Shown here in pieces: positions 7,673 to 17,555 of a DNA stretch of 23,804 nt. A program made the position numbers and the translations under genes. Within the stretch, counting starts at the first letter, position 1, and every line of letters begins with the position of its first letter. The stretch is from an uncultured Collinsella sp. (GTDB lineage Bacteria; Actinomycetota; Coriobacteriia; Coriobacteriales; Coriobacteriaceae): assembly GCA_902490305.1 (NCBI GenBank), contig CABUDI010000025.1:1-23804 (forward strand), given 5' to 3'. The notes under the pieces were generated by a model. It had not been told where the DNA came from, searched no databases, and saw only the letters and a list, made by a program, of their open reading frames with translations.

Positions 7673-8503
7673 CTAGAGCTCCTCTCCGGCGGCCGTGAGC
7701 TCTGCCATGGCCTGCTCAAACTGTTCATCGTTGGGGGCCTTACCGTGCCAACCCACCTGGTTCTCCATAAAGGAAACGCCCTTGCCCTTCATGGTCTCGG
7801 CGATGATGGCGGTCGGCTGGCCCTTGGTGGCGCGAGCCTCGGCAAAGGCGGCGCGGATCTGGTCGAAGTCGTTGCCGTCGGCGAGCTCCACCACGTGGAA
7901 CTTAAAGGCACGGAACTTGTCGGCGAGCGGCATGGGGTCGTTGACCTCCTCGACGGGACCGTCGATCTGCAGGCCGTTGTGGTCGACGATCACGCAGAGG
8001 TTATCGAGCTGCTGGTTGCCGGCAAACATGGCGGCCTCCCAGACCTGGCCCTCCTCGCTCTCGCCATCGCCCAGCAGGGCGTACGTGCGGTAAGTATCGC
8101 CCCAGTGCTTGGCGGCAACCGCCATGCCCACGGCGGCGGAGATGCCCTGGCCCAGCGAGCCGGTGGACATATCGACGCCCGGGGTGTCGTTCATGTTGGG
8201 ATGGCCCTGCAGGTGGCTGCCGATGTGGCGCAGCGTCTCGAGGTCCTCCTTGGGGAAGAACCCGCGCTCGGCGAGCACGGCGTACAGACCCGGAGCACAG
8301 TGGCCCTTGGAGAGCACAAAGCGATCGCGGTCGGCCTTGCGGGGATCGGCCGGGTCGACGTTCATTTCCTCAAAGTACAGATAGGTCATGATGTCGGCAG
8401 CGCCGAGCGAACCGCCCGGATGGCCGGACTTGGCAGCGTGCACTCCGGTGACGATGCCCTTCCTTACCTCGTTGGCAACCTTTTTGAGCTCTTCGTCGCT
8501 CAT
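7673..8503 (-). CDS. Transketolase, N-terminal (thiamine diphosphate-binding) subunit
   Basis: This is the first half of the split transketolase, 276 aa. It carries the diphosphate-binding signature from GDGESEEG to VDHNGLQIDG, which holds the magnesium-ligating Asp and Asn. It also has GSLGQGISAAVGMA and the KSGHPGGSLG segment near the N-terminus. It acts in the cytosol with the downstream subunit, whose start codon follows its stop after one base. The ATG start has AAGGAAGG about 6 nt upstream. The AT-rich stretch around 8580-8645 probably holds the operon promoter, but I could not pick convincing -35/-10 boxes. Confidence 0.92.
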   Translation of the reverse strand: MSDEELKKVANEVRKGIVTGVHAAKSGHPGGSLGAADIMTYLYFEEMNVDPADPRKADRDRFVLSKGHCAPGLYAVLAERGFFPKEDLETLRHIGSHLQGHPNMNDTPGVDMSTGSLGQGISAAVGMAVAAKHWGDTYRTYALLGDGESEEGQVWEAAMFAGNQQLDNLCVIVDHNGLQIDGPVEEVNDPMPLADKFRAFKFHVVELADGNDFDQIRAAFAEARATKGQPTAIIAETMKGKGVSFMENQVGWHGKAPNDEQFEQAMAELTAAGEEL

Positions 8504-8710
8504 TGTGCCTTCCTTTCATCCTCTTTAGACAAGATGCGCACGGCACAGAAGGTCGTCCCAACCCAGCCGCGATGCACGTACGTCATTCATTATGCTGGAA
8601 ACTGGAAGCTTTACCAGAGTATTTATCATTATTTGAACAATTGAGCAGGCAGAACCGCTGATGAAACGGTTTATCAATGTGAACGTCTTTTGGATGGAAC
8701 GCGGTCGGCC

Positions 8711-9601
8711 CTACGCGTTAATGTCCTTGAAGCCCTCACCGAAAGTTTCCGTAACGTCGGCCACGGTCACGATGGCGCGCGGGTCGCGCTCGCGCACGAT
8801 CGTCTTGAGGGTATTGAGCTCTCGACGGCTCACGATGACCATAACCACTGGCTTCTCGGCACCCGAATACATGCCAGTCGCCTTAAACTTGGTACAACCA
8901 CGACCCAGGCCATACATGATATCGGCAGCGATATCAGGGAACTTGTCCGAGATGATGAGTACCATACGGCGTTTGTTGCCACCATCGACCACGGCATCGA
9001 TCACGTAGCCGCTAATGACCATCGAAAGGCCTGCATACAGTGCGTTTTCGATTGAAAAGACCGGAGCCGATAGCGCGCATACGGCAACATCGATCGCCAT
9101 GACGGTCGAGCCCACCGGCAGCGAGGTGTTACGCGAGATGATTTGGCCAATCGTGTCCGAGCCGCCGGTGTTGGCGCCGGCGCGCAACACCATGCCGTAA
9201 CCGATGCCCGTAATAATGCCGCCCCACATGGCAGGGAGCATCAGGTCCGCATCCGCCAGAGGTGCTACAAACGGGGCGAACAGATCGGTAAAGAAGCCCA
9301 GCAGCACAAAGCCCGTCGCGGTCTGCACCACGTAGAACATGCCGCCCTCGCGCATAACGACCAACAACAGCAAGGCGTTCATCACGATGGTCTGGATACC
9401 GACGGGAAGCGACACGCCTCGCGCCGCGCCGACAGCCTGGATAATAGTCGCAAGGCCCGTAACGCCACCGGCGGCAAGACCGTTGGGAATCAAAAACAGG
9501 TCGGTCGCAATAGCGGCCAGAGCGCACCCCAACATAATCTGGGGCAGGTCGTGAAAGAAGTTCATCGAAAGAATGCGCTTGATGTCCAGACGATATGCCA
9601 T
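8711..9601 (-). CDS. YitT-family membrane protein (DUF161 + DUF2179)
   Basis: This is an integral-membrane protein of unknown transport role, 296 aa. The N-terminal part has about five hydrophobic helices. It includes the family-typical IPNGLAAGGVTGLA and the glycine-rich GIGYGMVLRAGANTGGSD segment. The C-terminal ~85 residues form a soluble DUF2179-type domain (from about KRRMVLIISDKFPD onward). ATG at 9601 has GGGAGG 6 nt upstream and is chosen over a further upstream in-frame start. It lies just after a terminator hairpin, so it either needs read-through from prfB or has a promoter inside the 165-bp gap. No substrate can be stated. Confidence 0.88.
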   Translation of the reverse strand: MAYRLDIKRILSMNFFHDLPQIMLGCALAAIATDLFLIPNGLAAGGVTGLATIIQAVGAARGVSLPVGIQTIVMNALLLLVVMREGGMFYVVQTATGFVLLGFFTDLFAPFVAPLADADLMLPAMWGGIITGIGYGMVLRAGANTGGSDTIGQIISRNTSLPVGSTVMAIDVAVCALSAPVFSIENALYAGLSMVISGYVIDAVVDGGNKRRMVLIISDKFPDIAADIMYGLGRGCTKFKATGMYSGAEKPVVMVIVSRRELNTLKTIVRERDPRAIVTVADVTETFGEGFKDINA

Positions 9602-9613
9602 GCTGCCTCCCTC

Positions 9614-9642
9614 AAAAAAGCGCACCCAAACGGATGCGCTTT
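9614..9642 (-). terminator. Terminator hairpin upstream of yitT-like gene
   Basis: On the minus strand AAAGCGCATCC pairs with GGGTGCGCTTT around a GTTT loop, and the stem runs into a six-T run. It ends about 12 nt before the YitT-family start codon. Its tip sequence is the same as that of the terminator after rpmE. Confidence 0.75.
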
Positions 9643-9681
9643 GAACTTCTTCTTGTATTCGATTCTACCGATTCGCCGGAC

Positions 9682-9704
9682 AAAAACCAACCCTGCGCAG
9701 GGTT
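9682..9704 (-). terminator. First terminator hairpin after prfB
   Basis: The perfect 16-base palindrome at 9689-9704 folds as AACCCT-GCGC-AGGGTT. On the minus strand it is followed by GG and five T. It lies about 60 nt beyond the prfB stop, so prfB has two successive terminator-like hairpins. Confidence 0.6.
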
Positions 9705-9766
9705 TATTCTGGATACAAACCCGTCCAACCGTTGGGCTTGGCATCGGCTTGAAGCCACCCGATGTT

Positions 9767-10914
9767 TTAGACCTCCGAGCCTTCTGCATCGGCGTTGCCG
9801 GTAGCCCAGCGATGGTAGCCAATAACAAACGGGTCCAGGTCGCCATCGTCAAGAACGGCCTCGACATTGCTGGTCTCCACACCCGAGCGCAGATCCTTGA
9901 CCATCTGGTACGGGTAGAGCACGTAGCTGCGAATCTGGTTGCCAAAACCGATCGTGGTCTTGGGTCCGCGAATCTCATCGAGCGCCTCGGCACGCTTCTC
10001 GAGCTCAATCTCGTACAGGCGAGCCTTGAGGATCTGCATGCACGCGGCCTTGTTCTGGATCTGGCTGCGCTCGTTTTGGCAGGTGACCACAATGCCGCTG
10101 GGGAAATGCGTCACGCGCACGGCGGAGTCGGTGGTGTTAACGCCCTGGCCGCCCGGGCCGCTCGCGTGGTACACGTCCACGCGGATGTCATCGGGACTGA
10201 TCTCGATGTCGATATCATCGGGTAGCACGGGGATGACCTCGACGCCGGCAAACGTGGTCTGGCGGCGCTTCTTGTCGTCGGTGGGGCTGATGCGAACCAA
10301 GCGGTGGACGCCGGCCTCGGCGCGCAGCATGCCAAATGCGTCCTTGCCCTCGACAGTAAAGGTCGCGCGGTCGATGCCGATGACCTCGGCTGCGGGACAG
10401 TCGTTGATGGTGACCTTCCAGCCGCGACGCTGGCAGTACTTCATGTACATCTTAAAGAGCATGAAGGTCCAGTCCTGGGCCTCCAGACCACCCTGTCCGG
10501 GCTTGATGGTCACAATGGCATCGCCGTGATCGAACTCACCGGTAAACCAGCTCGAAAGCTCAAGCTCATCGATGGCACGGGCCAGGCGCTCAGCCGTGGC
10601 TGTAGCCTCCTCGCGAAGGGCGACGGCGTCGGGGTCATCCCCCATCTCCTCGGCAAGCTCCAGCGCGGCGCGGGCATCGGAAAGCTCGCCGCGCGCGGTG
10701 TCCACGGCAGCGATATCTTCCTTGGTACGCGCGATCTCCTCCATGGTGGCACGGGCGGCGTCGGCGTCATCCCAAAAGCCAGGGGCAACACTTTTGGCCT
10801 CGAGCTCGGTCACACGGGTACGCTTCTCGTCCAGGTGGAGATACGACTCGACCTCGCCGAGCCGGTCCGCGAACGCGTCCAGCTCGGCGGGCGTTATCTC
10901 TAAAGCCTCAGCCA

Positions 10915-10915
<1 letters not shown>
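9767..10915 (-). CDS. prfB: Peptide chain release factor 2 (RF2)
   Basis: RF2 releases the finished peptide at UAA and UGA codons. The 382-aa protein has an N-terminal helical domain (about 1-110). The catalytic GGQ is at 255-257 within ASGPGGQGVNTTDSAVR. The codon-recognition loop reads SPT at 210-212 (RISPTDDKKRRQTTF), where RF2 proteins normally have SPF. The gene is one continuous frame: the usual programmed +1 frameshift with in-frame UGA near codon 25 is absent, so the classic autoregulation is not available. The start overlaps the secA stop (TAATG), implying translational coupling. The RF2 assignment rests on overall similarity and the IRSYVLYPYQMVKD segment. Confidence 0.95.
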
Positions 10916-13722
<2,807 letters not shown>

Positions 13723-13851
13723 GTGGTTTTCCTTTTTGGCCATCGCCCACGCCATGCAGCCTTGGGCGAGTTAAACACAGATAAATGTACTTTAGCCAAA
13801 CGAGGCGCGGCCTATACGGTCGACCTCGACCGCCACGTAATAACTACGACC

Positions 13852-13888
13852 AACCTGCCAAAAAGGGACTGGTTTATTTTGGCAGGTT
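13852..13888. repeat. 12-bp inverted repeat
   Basis: AACCTGCCAAAA (13852-13863) is inverted at 13877-13888 with a 13-base spacer. The tip lacks a T-run typical of a minus-strand terminator. It shares the AACCTGCC core with the neighbouring palindrome at 13919-13985, so the two may be related elements. Confidence 0.75.
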
Positions 13889-13918
13889 TTATCTGGGCAA
13901 ACGCTGTCTCTCTGCCAT

Positions 13919-13985
13919 TTGGTGCAAGCCAACCTGCCCCCTTCGCACCAATCTGGTGCAATGGGGACAGGTTGGCTTGCACCAA
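13919..13985. repeat. Nested 18-bp palindrome, REP-like
   Basis: Perfect 18-base arms (13919-13936 and 13968-13985) enclose a CCCC/GGGG pair and an inner GCACCA-ATC-TGGTGC hairpin (13945-13959). Two nested stems in a 67-base unit resemble repetitive extragenic palindromes mobilised by REP-type tyrosine (Y1) transposases. No such transposase is in the window. Confidence 0.8.
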
Positions 13986-14028
13986 TAAAAAGAAAAGGGC
14001 CGCGCACCCAAACGGATGCACGGCCCTT
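13985..14028 (-). terminator. Rho-independent terminator of rpmE
   Basis: A 15-bp stem (13995-14009 with 14014-14028, one G-U pair) with a short GTTT-type loop is followed on the minus strand by a T-rich run. It lies about 35 nt past the rpmE stop. Confidence 0.9.
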
Positions 14029-14063
14029 ATGCCATGAATGCGAGCGATTCCGCGGCGAGTTAT

Positions 14064-14489
14064 TTACTCAGCAGCCTCGGTGGTCTCGGCCTCAGCAGCG
14101 GCCTCCTCGACGGGAGCCTCTGCGGGAGCCTCGGCGGCCTGCTTGGCAGCCTCCTCGGCGAACTTAGCGGCACGCTTAGCCTTCTCGGCAGCCTTAGCCT
14201 CAGCGGCGGCCTTGCGAGCAGCCTCGGCCTCAGCAGCCTTGGCGGCCTTGGCAGCCTTGGCCTCCTCGGCCTTCTTGAGCTGGGCGGCAGCGGCGCCACC
14301 GAACTTGTCGGCGAAGCGCTGGACGCGTCCACCGGTGTCGACGAACTTCTGCTGGCCGGTGTAGAACGGGTGGCACTCGTTGCAAAGCTCGACCTTCATC
14401 TCGGACACGGTAGCGTGCGTCTTGAAGGTGTTGCCGCAGGAGCACGTCACCGTGCACTCGACATACTGGGGATGGATACCCTGCTTCAT
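14064..14489 (-). CDS. rpmE: Ribosomal protein bL31 with long Ala/Lys/Glu-rich C-terminal tail
   Basis: bL31 sits on the large ribosomal subunit near the central protuberance and bridges to the small subunit. Residues 1-67 are a complete zinc-type bL31: MKQGIHPQY, then Cys pairs in CSCG (16-18) and CNEC (36-39), then YTGQQKFVDTGGRVQRF. Residues 68-141 are an unusual extension made almost only of Ala, Lys and Glu, becoming acidic at the end. It is probably helical or disordered. Typical bL31 proteins are 65-90 aa, so this one is nearly double. The start has AAGGAG 8 nt upstream. A structured leader precedes the gene and a terminator follows. Confidence 0.93.
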   Translation of the reverse strand: MKQGIHPQYVECTVTCSCGNTFKTHATVSEMKVELCNECHPFYTGQQKFVDTGGRVQRFADKFGGAAAAQLKKAEEAKAAKAAKAAEAEAARKAAAEAKAAEKAKRAAKFAEEAAKQAAEAPAEAPVEEAAAEAETTEAAE

Positions 14490-14504
14490 GGTAGGACTCC
14501 TTAT

Positions 14505-14562
14505 TGGTCAGGCGCTGGTTACCGATCAGCGCATAAGGCGTCTTGGTTTCCGACCAAGACAA
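14505..14562 (-). promoter_or_regulatory. Candidate bL31 mRNA leader (ribosomal protein autoregulation)
   Basis: In the rpmE 5' region two stem-loops follow each other on the minus strand. The first has perfect 8-bp arms (14553-14560 and 14540-14547), and the second has 6-bp arms (14527-14532 and 14512-14517). Both loops contain a TCGG(A/T)AACC-like sequence. They end just before the Shine-Dalgarno site. L31 leaders have been described in several bacterial groups, including a Coriobacteria class. Membership in that class is my inference from position and shape. Confidence 0.5.
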
Positions 14563-14687
14563 CAAACTCGGCTATGGTACCACGGCGCCGCGTGTCCCAC
14601 AAAAGGTTCACGGTCTTTTCGGCACAACGCGAGGAAAAATGACCCACGGATTACCGACAAATGGTCCCATGAATTACCTTCAAAACG

Positions 14688-14738
14688 ACCCACGCACTGG
14701 TAGAACGTTGCAAATTTCAACGTTCTGGAATCGTGGGT
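14688..14738. repeat. Nested inverted repeat
   Basis: The inner arms AGAACGTTG (14702-14710) and CAACGTTCT (14718-14726) are perfect 9-base inverted copies. Outer 7-base arms ACCCACG/CGTGGGT (14688-14694 and 14732-14738) extend the structure. There is no T-run. It may be an operator left from the toxin-antitoxin locus or another extragenic palindrome. Confidence 0.65.
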
Positions 14739-14853
14739 GCTGACGGTTTGCCATTGCGAGAGGCATGGCGGCTCGACCATCAGGATAATCTCGGCGAGAA
14801 AATCGACGAGGACAGAGGGACGGCAGTATTGGAGCTATCGAAACGAATGGCAA
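14716..14853 (+). pseudogene. BrnT-like toxin remnant (C-terminal part only)
   Basis: The frame encodes VLTVCHCERHGG followed by STIRIISARKSTRTEGRQY. This matches the C-terminal pattern of BrnT-family RNase toxins (…RIISAR-A-…ER..Y). The catalytic N-terminal half is missing, and no start with a ribosome-binding site is visible. It lies directly upstream of a BrnA-like remnant, the order of functional brnTA operons. The family call is from remembered motifs, so it is moderate; the decay is clear from the missing half. Confidence 0.55.
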
Positions 14854-15070
14854 GGACGAGATTATGGAGATGCCCGCCGAGGTCGACTTCTCCGACAGCG
14901 TTCCGAACCCCTACATCGGGAAGGTGCGCCGCCGCGTCACTATGAACATCGACGGCTAGAACATCGACTACTTCAAGGCGGAGTCCGCCCGTACAGTGGT
15001 GCCGTATCAAGTCATCATCAGCATGTACCTGGCCGAGTGCCGCGGGCGGAGGAAGCGTCTGACGTTCGCG
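14840..15070 (+). pseudogene. BrnA-like antitoxin remnant with internal stop
   Basis: From ATG at 14864 the frame reads EVDFSDSVPNPYIGKVRRR and then MNIDG. A TAG codon at 14957-14959 interrupts it. The same frame then continues with NIDYFKAESAR and VPYQVIISMYLAEC. The DFS..V.NPY start, the R-rich strand and the YFK…G/V-PYQ-LI…YL ribbon-helix-helix segment are typical of BrnA antitoxins. With the amber codon read through, the domain would be complete, so the inactivation looks recent. The normal stop after the helix is also lost. It overlaps the brnT-like remnant in another frame. Confidence 0.65.
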
Positions 15071-15103
15071 AACTGCAGTGGTGAGCATTCCCGCTTGGGC
15101 CGT

Positions 15104-15141
15104 AAAAGGAAGAGGGGACTGGCAAGGCCAGTCCCCTCTTC
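15104..15141 (-). terminator. Rho-independent terminator of the fused-ABC operon
   Basis: A perfect 15-bp stem (15109-15123 with 15127-15141) closes a three-base loop. On the minus strand it is followed by CCTTTT. It lies about 22 nt beyond the stop of the small anchored protein gene. Confidence 0.88.
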
Positions 15142-15163
15142 TCTCATGACACTCGATTTGCAT

Positions 15164-15589
15164 TTACGGCACGACGAAAGCCGGGCCGCTGGTTACCTTG
15201 TCAAATTCGAGCACCGACGTTCCGGTGTTCAAATAAAGGCTTCCTTGGTTTCCGTCTGCGGAGGCGTAAGCCAGGTGGACAAATCCGTAATCATCTCCTG
15301 ATTGGTCGGCCAACATGAAGATGTTCGGATCGCCGGTTGTCTCAAATGAACCGTCGGTCACATTTCCATTGCTGTCGACGATTTGCCACCTGTTTTCGTC
15401 TTCCCCAAGGAAGGAGAGCTGGGTTAAGCCGGTCTCGTGGTCTCGGTACACTCCGTCTAGGCGGAACCCTTCGGAAATGCCATGTTTCAAGGTGTTCGCA
15501 TCTTTTATGGATACGGCAGAGACTGCGATTGCGGCTATCGCGACCAATAACGCCAGCGCAATGGGTATTTTGGCGGAGCCGGTCTTCAT
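15164..15589 (-). CDS. Small membrane-anchored protein of unknown function, linked to ABC exporter
   Basis: The family was not recognised. The 141-aa product has a short basic N-terminus (MKTGSAK), one hydrophobic helix at about 8-27, no lipobox Cys and an extracytoplasmic domain of about 110 residues. That domain is rich in Asp, Gly and aromatic residues and looks like beta-strand repeats (for example RWQIVDSNGNVTDGSFET and FVHLAYASADGNQGSLYLN). Its ATG lies one base after the stop of the fused ABC protein, so the two are co-translated and probably work together. It could sense or bind the exported molecule outside the cell, but that is speculation. A terminator ends the operon here. Confidence 0.8.
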   Translation of the reverse strand: MKTGSAKIPIALALLVAIAAIAVSAVSIKDANTLKHGISEGFRLDGVYRDHETGLTQLSFLGEDENRWQIVDSNGNVTDGSFETTGDPNIFMLADQSGDDYGFVHLAYASADGNQGSLYLNTGTSVLEFDKVTSGPAFVVP

Positions 15590-15590
15590 G

Positions 15591-17405
15591 TCATTCGCCT
15601 CCCTCGTATGTATCGAGGTATTCCTGCTTGAGCGTCTGCGAGGACGACTTGATCTTTTCCACGAGCGTGCCGGCCTCGATGAAGTAGAACGAGTTGGTGA
15701 GGTCTGCCAGGTCGTCGAGCAGGTGGCTTGAGATGAGCACGCTGCGTCCCCGCGCCACTTCGCTGCGCATCGCGTCGCAGGAGGTTTTCCGTTTTCCCGG
15801 ATCGAGGCCGTTCAGCGGTTCATCGAGGATGAGGTACGGGCAATCGGTCGCTATCGCCATGGCAAGCTTTACCTGCTGCTTCATTCCTGTCGAGAGTTTA
15901 CGGGTCGGCTTGTCGAGATATGGGGAGATTCCGAGGGAGCTGCAGAGCGAGTCGATGTCGGCGGCCGATTTCCACGCCTCCCTAACGAAAGCAAGGTGCT
16001 CGATGGCCGATAGCGTGGGGTAGAGATCCGTGTCGCCTGAAGAGCTCAGGTAGACGAGTTCTGCGAATTCGGCTGATTGACGTTGGCTGATTCCGTCTGC
16101 CGCCAGGCTTCCCGAGTGGATACGGGTGGGAAATTGGCCCGACAGCGCTTCAAGAAGGGTGGTTTTCCCCGAGCCGTTGGGAGCAATGAGGCCCGCCGCC
16201 GTTCCCGGGCTCAGGAAAAGCGATCCGATTGAAAGTATCGTCGTGCTTCCGTATCCCACGCTCGCGTCCAGAAGCTCGAGCCCATGGTGCTTTTTCGCGG
16301 GTCCAGGCTGTTTGGGCGAACGTGTCGCAACGGCGCCGACCGCAAAAAGGACCGCGACGTATGCCAGGGCCACGGCAAGCATCGATGCACCGCTTGAACC
16401 GGAGCCAATGAATTCTGTTGGGAAGCATCCTACGTAACCCGTTGCCTCGATAGGCGAGAATATGGCCAGCGGCAGGAGATTGAGCGCGGCGTTATGCTCC
16501 AGTGCCGAATCGGACAGTAACGGGAATGCCGGGGCCGCGACAAGCAGCGCGGAGGTAAGGGGGCCTGCGAGGACGCGCCTCGTTGCGGTCGATAGGACGG
16601 CGGAGCAAACGGATATTAAGGTTCCGCCCGCAAGAAGCGCGATAAGCAGGGCTGTGAAGACGTTTCCCGCGGTCGTGGTGGTAAGCGCGCCGTCATGGAA
16701 GAAGGCGATCGGGTACCCAATTTGCCCGAAGCCGTTTAGGGCCAAGGCGTAAATGCCCCCGGGTGCGAGGCCGGCGAGGAGCATCGCGGTCCCCGCGGCG
16801 ATTATCGAAAACACGATCTGGATAAGGCGCCGGAATTTGGGCACGGGCGCCTTTGCCGCCAGGGTCGCAGGCCTTGTGGCGCCGAGCACGAGTATCGACG
16901 AGAGAAGGAAGGGGATGAAGGGAAGGAAAGACGGCGCCGTGGCAATGGCGTAAGGCAGGAAGGAAAGGAATGGCAGGTCGTTTGCGGAGGCCGGGATATC
17001 CGTGATGCCGGAGCTGCTCAGAGCGCGGCAATACGCGAGGTCTGCGTCATTGGTCTCTTGGTCTCCCACGATGGACCCGGATTGGAAGCCTTCGCCCATG
17101 AGCGCGTAGTAGCTCTCGGCAGAATCGAGAAAGGCGGCGTCGGTTTGAGCGGCGAGGGCGGCGTTCGCGTATCTTGCAAGCTCCGCGTCAGCTTGCTGCT
17201 CTGGCGATAGGTCTATGCCGCTGGCCTGGGGCGCGCGCGTATTGAATGCGTCGACAAAGCCCTGCATGCCCTGCTTCATAAAGAAGGGCCCGTAGATGGG
17301 TGAATTGAACGCAATGGGGATGGAGAAGGCTGCAGCGAGAACGAGCGTAGAGATCCATACGGCCCTGTCTCTTAGGATTAGTTTGAGAAGAAGTCGACAG
17401 TACAT
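15591..17405 (-). CDS. ABC transporter with permease and ATPase fused in one protein
   Basis: The 604-aa protein has an N-terminal permease and a C-terminal nucleotide-binding domain. A first helix is at about 16-34, a large extracytoplasmic loop follows (about 35-145), and about five more helices lie between 145 and 360. The ATPase covers about 372-604, with Walker A APNGSGKTT (408-416), signature LSTGMKQQ (504-511), Walker B YLILDEP (524-530) and the switch His in SSH (559-561). Sequence and topology resemble ABC-2-type exporters, which normally have separate permease and ATPase genes. The permease motif NGFGQIGYPI (224-233) recurs in the 738-aa permease next door, and the ATPase resembles the neighbouring one, so the modules look paralogous. 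Substrate unknown; peptide export or immunity is possible. Confidence 0.82.
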   Translation of the reverse strand: MYCRLLLKLILRDRAVWISTLVLAAAFSIPIAFNSPIYGPFFMKQGMQGFVDAFNTRAPQASGIDLSPEQQADAELARYANAALAAQTDAAFLDSAESYYALMGEGFQSGSIVGDQETNDADLAYCRALSSSGITDIPASANDLPFLSFLPYAIATAPSFLPFIPFLLSSILVLGATRPATLAAKAPVPKFRRLIQIVFSIIAAGTAMLLAGLAPGGIYALALNGFGQIGYPIAFFHDGALTTTTAGNVFTALLIALLAGGTLISVCSAVLSTATRRVLAGPLTSALLVAAPAFPLLSDSALEHNAALNLLPLAIFSPIEATGYVGCFPTEFIGSGSSGASMLAVALAYVAVLFAVGAVATRSPKQPGPAKKHHGLELLDASVGYGSTTILSIGSLFLSPGTAAGLIAPNGSGKTTLLEALSGQFPTRIHSGSLAADGISQRQSAEFAELVYLSSSGDTDLYPTLSAIEHLAFVREAWKSAADIDSLCSSLGISPYLDKPTRKLSTGMKQQVKLAMAIATDCPYLILDEPLNGLDPGKRKTSCDAMRSEVARGRSVLISSHLLDDLADLTNSFYFIEAGTLVEKIKSSSQTLKQEYLDTYEGGE

Positions 17406-17502
17406 TTGGAAGCACCTACATTCCTCAAAGCATCGTTAGATTAATAATGACAGACCGAATGAAGATACGTGCGACGGGGGCGAGGCGAATGGCTGAGCGG
17501 TA

Positions 17503-17530
17503 TCGATATGCGGGTTTAACGGCATATCGA
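17503..17530. promoter_or_regulatory. 9-bp inverted repeat between the two ABC modules
   Basis: TCGATATGC (17503-17511) and GCATATCGA (17522-17530) are perfect inverted arms around a 10-base spacer. It lies about 25 bp after the stop of the ATPase gene and about 100 bp before the fused ABC gene. There is no T-run, so it may be an operator or a weak terminator. Confidence 0.45.
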
Positions 17531-17555
17531 CCACATAGATTATTAACTTGCATTT

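Larger units (their letters stand above)
13723..14063. other. 340-bp intergenic region with two inverted repeats and a terminator
   Basis: No gene is credible. The region holds the secA upstream sequence, two strong inverted repeats (13852-13888 and 13919-13985) and the rpmE terminator (13985-14028). The secA promoter should lie between 13723 and about 13850 on the minus strand, but no clear -35/-10 pair was seen. Confidence 0.7.
14490..15163. other. 675-bp gene-poor region with rpmE leader, palindrome and toxin-antitoxin debris
   Basis: No intact gene was found. The region contains the rpmE leader (14505-14562), an inverted repeat (14688-14738), remnants of a BrnT/BrnA pair (about 14716-15070) and the terminator of the ABC operon (15104-15141). 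The part at 14565-14687 shows nothing recognisable apart from a direct repeat of GACCCACG at 14641 and 14687. Confidence 0.7.

Noticed and set aside
13723..13755. Upstream in-frame ATGs for secA at 13743 and 13755
   Set aside because: They lack a Shine-Dalgarno site, and the best site (AAAGG) lies between them and the ATG at 13722.
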